From: Taibaiella helva
Lineage (GTDB): Bacteria > Bacteroidota > Bacteroidia > Chitinophagales > Chitinophagaceae
NCBI RefSeq assembly: GCF_003545695.1
Contig: NZ_QUZZ01000002.1
Location: 434,001 to 498,000, forward strand
Reading direction: 5' to 3'
DNA length: 64,000 bases
This document shows, piece by piece, positions 62,718 to 64,000 of this stretch. The notes under the pieces are model-generated. The model was given only the letters and a program-made list of their open reading frames with translations, was not told where the DNA came from and searched no databases. Within the stretch, counting starts at the first letter, position 1, and each line of letters opens with the position of its first letter. The position numbers and the translations under genes were made by a program.

Positions 62718-63356
62718 ATGAACCGGTTTAACCCTTTCAATAATAAAAAGCGTATGAGTAACAAAGACCAGAAGCTTCAGAATGAGGCCCAAAGCAAGGA
62801 CGAAACAAACCAGCAAAATATAGAGGACGCTGCCATGAGCTTTAATTCGGATGATAGTTTGGCAGGCACCACACATTTAAATGACGAAATGGCTACTGAG
62901 GAAGATGATCGGGTGCGGCAGCTGGAACATGAGCTGAAAGAGTCGAATGATAAATATGTGCGCCTGGTAGCCGAATTCGACAATTTCCGTAAGCGTAATG
63001 CGAAAGAGCGTATCGAGCTGATCAAAAATGCCGGAGAAGATGTGATTAAAGCATTGCTTGATGTGCTGGATGATTCAGAGCGTGCGATGAAGCAAATGGA
63101 GACCAGCGAAGATCTGAACCAGATCAAAGAAGGTATCTACCTGGTATTCAATAAACTAAAAAACACATTGCAACAAAAAGGCCTGAAGGCGATGGAAAGC
63201 AGAGAGCAGGAATTCGATACGGAATTGCACGAAGCGATTACCGAGATTCCTGCGCCTGCGGAAGCGCTGAAAGGTAAAGTGCTGGATGAAGTGCAGAAGG
63301 GCTATTATCTGAACGATAAGATCATCCGCCACGCCAAAGTGGTAGTGGGCAAATAA
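62718..63356 (+). CDS. grpE: Nucleotide exchange factor GrpE
   Basis: 212 residues (a start at 62754, MSNKDQKLQNEAQS, would give 200). A polar acidic N-terminus is followed by a long coiled coil (about 65-120: RVRQLEHELKESNDKYVRLV), the GrpE core LVAEFDNFRKRNAKERIELI, and the C-terminal beta part with HEAITEIPAPAEALKGKVLD then VQKGYYLNDKIIRHAKVVVG. It releases ADP from DnaK in the heat-shock chaperone cycle. First gene of a grpE-unknown-dnaJ unit. Confidence 0.97.
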   Translation: MNRFNPFNNKKRMSNKDQKLQNEAQSKDETNQQNIEDAAMSFNSDDSLAGTTHLNDEMATEEDDRVRQLEHELKESNDKYVRLVAEFDNFRKRNAKERIELIKNAGEDVIKALLDVLDDSERAMKQMETSEDLNQIKEGIYLVFNKLKNTLQQKGLKAMESREQEFDTELHEAITEIPAPAEALKGKVLDEVQKGYYLNDKIIRHAKVVVGK

Positions 63357-63365
63357 CCGGCCCTT

Positions 63366-63710
63366 ATGGAAGCAAAGCCTGCCGATAACCGGCAACTGAT
63401 CCTGGATTGTCTGAAGCAAAAGAGCACTGCGCCGGGTGTGGATCTGCAAGCCTACCTGCGGTGCAGGAAGGTAAGCGAGCAAAAGATCCCCGAGATCGTG
63501 ACGGAGACGCTCAGGATAGCGGAAGCGCGGCGGGCGGCTAAAACCAGGATGCAGGAGGGTGGTGTGGTTACGACTATAGGCCTGGGTGGTATCACCTATG
63601 CCGCGACAACGGGGAGAGATGGAACAGTGTGGTTGCTGTGGAGTGTGGTAGGCCTGGGCATACTGGCCAATGGCTGGTGGAAGAGACGAAAAACGAAAAA
63701 GTTCAATTAA
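63366..63710 (+). CDS. Small membrane protein between grpE and dnaJ
   Basis: 114 residues, 9 bases after grpE. The N-terminal 70 residues are charged and helical (NRQLILDCLKQKSTAPGVDL, VSEQKIPEIVTETLRIAEAR). Two short hydrophobic segments follow (about 68-82 with GGVVTTIGLGGITY, and 86-103 with VWLLWSVVGLGILANGWW), and a basic tail KRRKTKKFN. No family recognised. Its place inside the chaperone operon suggests co-expression with GrpE and DnaJ; no evidence for a direct role in folding. Confidence 0.78.
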   Translation: MEAKPADNRQLILDCLKQKSTAPGVDLQAYLRCRKVSEQKIPEIVTETLRIAEARRAAKTRMQEGGVVTTIGLGGITYAATTGRDGTVWLLWSVVGLGILANGWWKRRKTKKFN

Positions 63711-63746
63711 ATACATAAATGCTGTTCGGAAAGGGCAGGTAAGTAT

Positions 63747-64000
63747 ATGAGCAAGAGAGATTATTACGAAGTGCTGGGCGTCCAGAAGGGAGCGTCGGCT
63801 GATGAGATCAAGAAGGCGTACCGTAAAGTGGCCATGCAATACCATCCCGACAGGAATGCGGGAGATGCGGCAGCAGAGGAAAAATTCAAGGAGGCCGCTG
63901 AGGCTTATGAAGTGCTGAGCGATGGCAATAAACGGGCCCAATACGACCGTTTCGGTCATGCCGGTATGAGCGGCGCTGCCGGTGGTGGTTTTGGCGGCGG
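63747..64000 (+). CDS. dnaJ: Chaperone protein DnaJ (partial, runs off the window)
   Basis: 84 codons are visible from ATG 63747. The J domain is complete: [36 protein letters not shown] with the HPD motif that stimulates the DnaK ATPase, [19 protein letters not shown], and RFGHAG. The glycine-rich linker (GAAGGGFGG) has begun at the edge. The zinc-finger and C-terminal substrate-binding parts lie outside, so DnaJ versus a shorter J-protein is decided by context (grpE upstream) and the Gly-rich start. Confidence 0.95.
   Translation, partial: MSKRDYYEVLGVQKGASADEIKKAYRKVAMQYHPDRNAGDAAAEEKFKEAAEAYEVLSDGNKRAQYDRFGHAGMSGAAGGGFGG

Overview
The window looks like a chromosomal segment of a Bacteroidota bacterium, most likely a member of the Chitinophagaceae or a close relative; I cannot name the genus. 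Pointers are six proteins with a C-terminal type IX secretion (T9SS) sorting domain (YPNP motif followed by a beta-sandwich tail), DUF3570, DUF4266, DUF1501 and DUF1800 families, Bacteroidota-type -7 promoter words (TAnnTTTG) and simple-word intergenic repeats typical of the phylum. Most genes are moderately GC-rich; one block (about 13.34-19.43 kb) is clearly AT-rich and looks acquired.

Layout. 1-12.2 kb: secreted SBBP beta-propeller protein, a divergent TPR sensor kinase/NarL-type regulator pair, a 1364-residue T9SS protein with eight tandem repeats, and a two-gene WD40/membrane-anchored pair. 12.8-19.4 kb: an accessory block. It starts with a chimeric ORF whose 5' half encodes a GC-rich exported surface protein and whose 3' half is the C-terminal tail of a Fic-family protein. 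It continues with two near-identical dyad elements, a solitary type I restriction subunit HsdR without HsdM or HsdS in view, a YgjP-type metallopeptidase, and a frame-disrupted tyrosine recombinase, next to tRNA-Pro and tRNA-Ser. 19.8-24.1 kb: dnaA, a two-gene 5'-nucleotidase system and a lipocalin-like protein. 24.5-36.1 kb: exported M13 peptidase, phytase/PhoX-like T9SS fusion, di-haem peroxidase with a small cytochrome c, MFS exporter and another T9SS protein.

36.4-47 kb: GH3-family enzyme, DUF1501/DUF1800 pair, VWA-type membrane protein, TolC-type efflux protein, inositol-monophosphatase-like enzyme, dut and pfkA. 47.5-50.4 kb: a tightly overlapping operon encoding a periplasmic thioredoxin, ApbE flavin transferase, a 75-residue DUF4266 lipoprotein ending in a Gly/Cys tail, and a DUF3570 barrel. 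I consider this the best candidate for an uncharacterised envelope redox system. 50.5-64 kb: FUSC-family membrane protein, a small repeat peptide, aconitase, a reprolysin-like T9SS protease, another T9SS protein, an L,D-transpeptidase-like protein, polyprenyl synthase, and grpE/unknown/dnaJ (dnaJ runs off the end).

The most striking observations are the surface-protein/Fic chimera beside an orphan HsdR with paired operator-like dyads, the Trx-ApbE-DUF4266-DUF3570 operon, a perfect 50-bp palindrome, and two dispersed intergenic repeat families, one of which shows compensatory stem changes. All functional names rest on motif recognition by eye; no database search was run.
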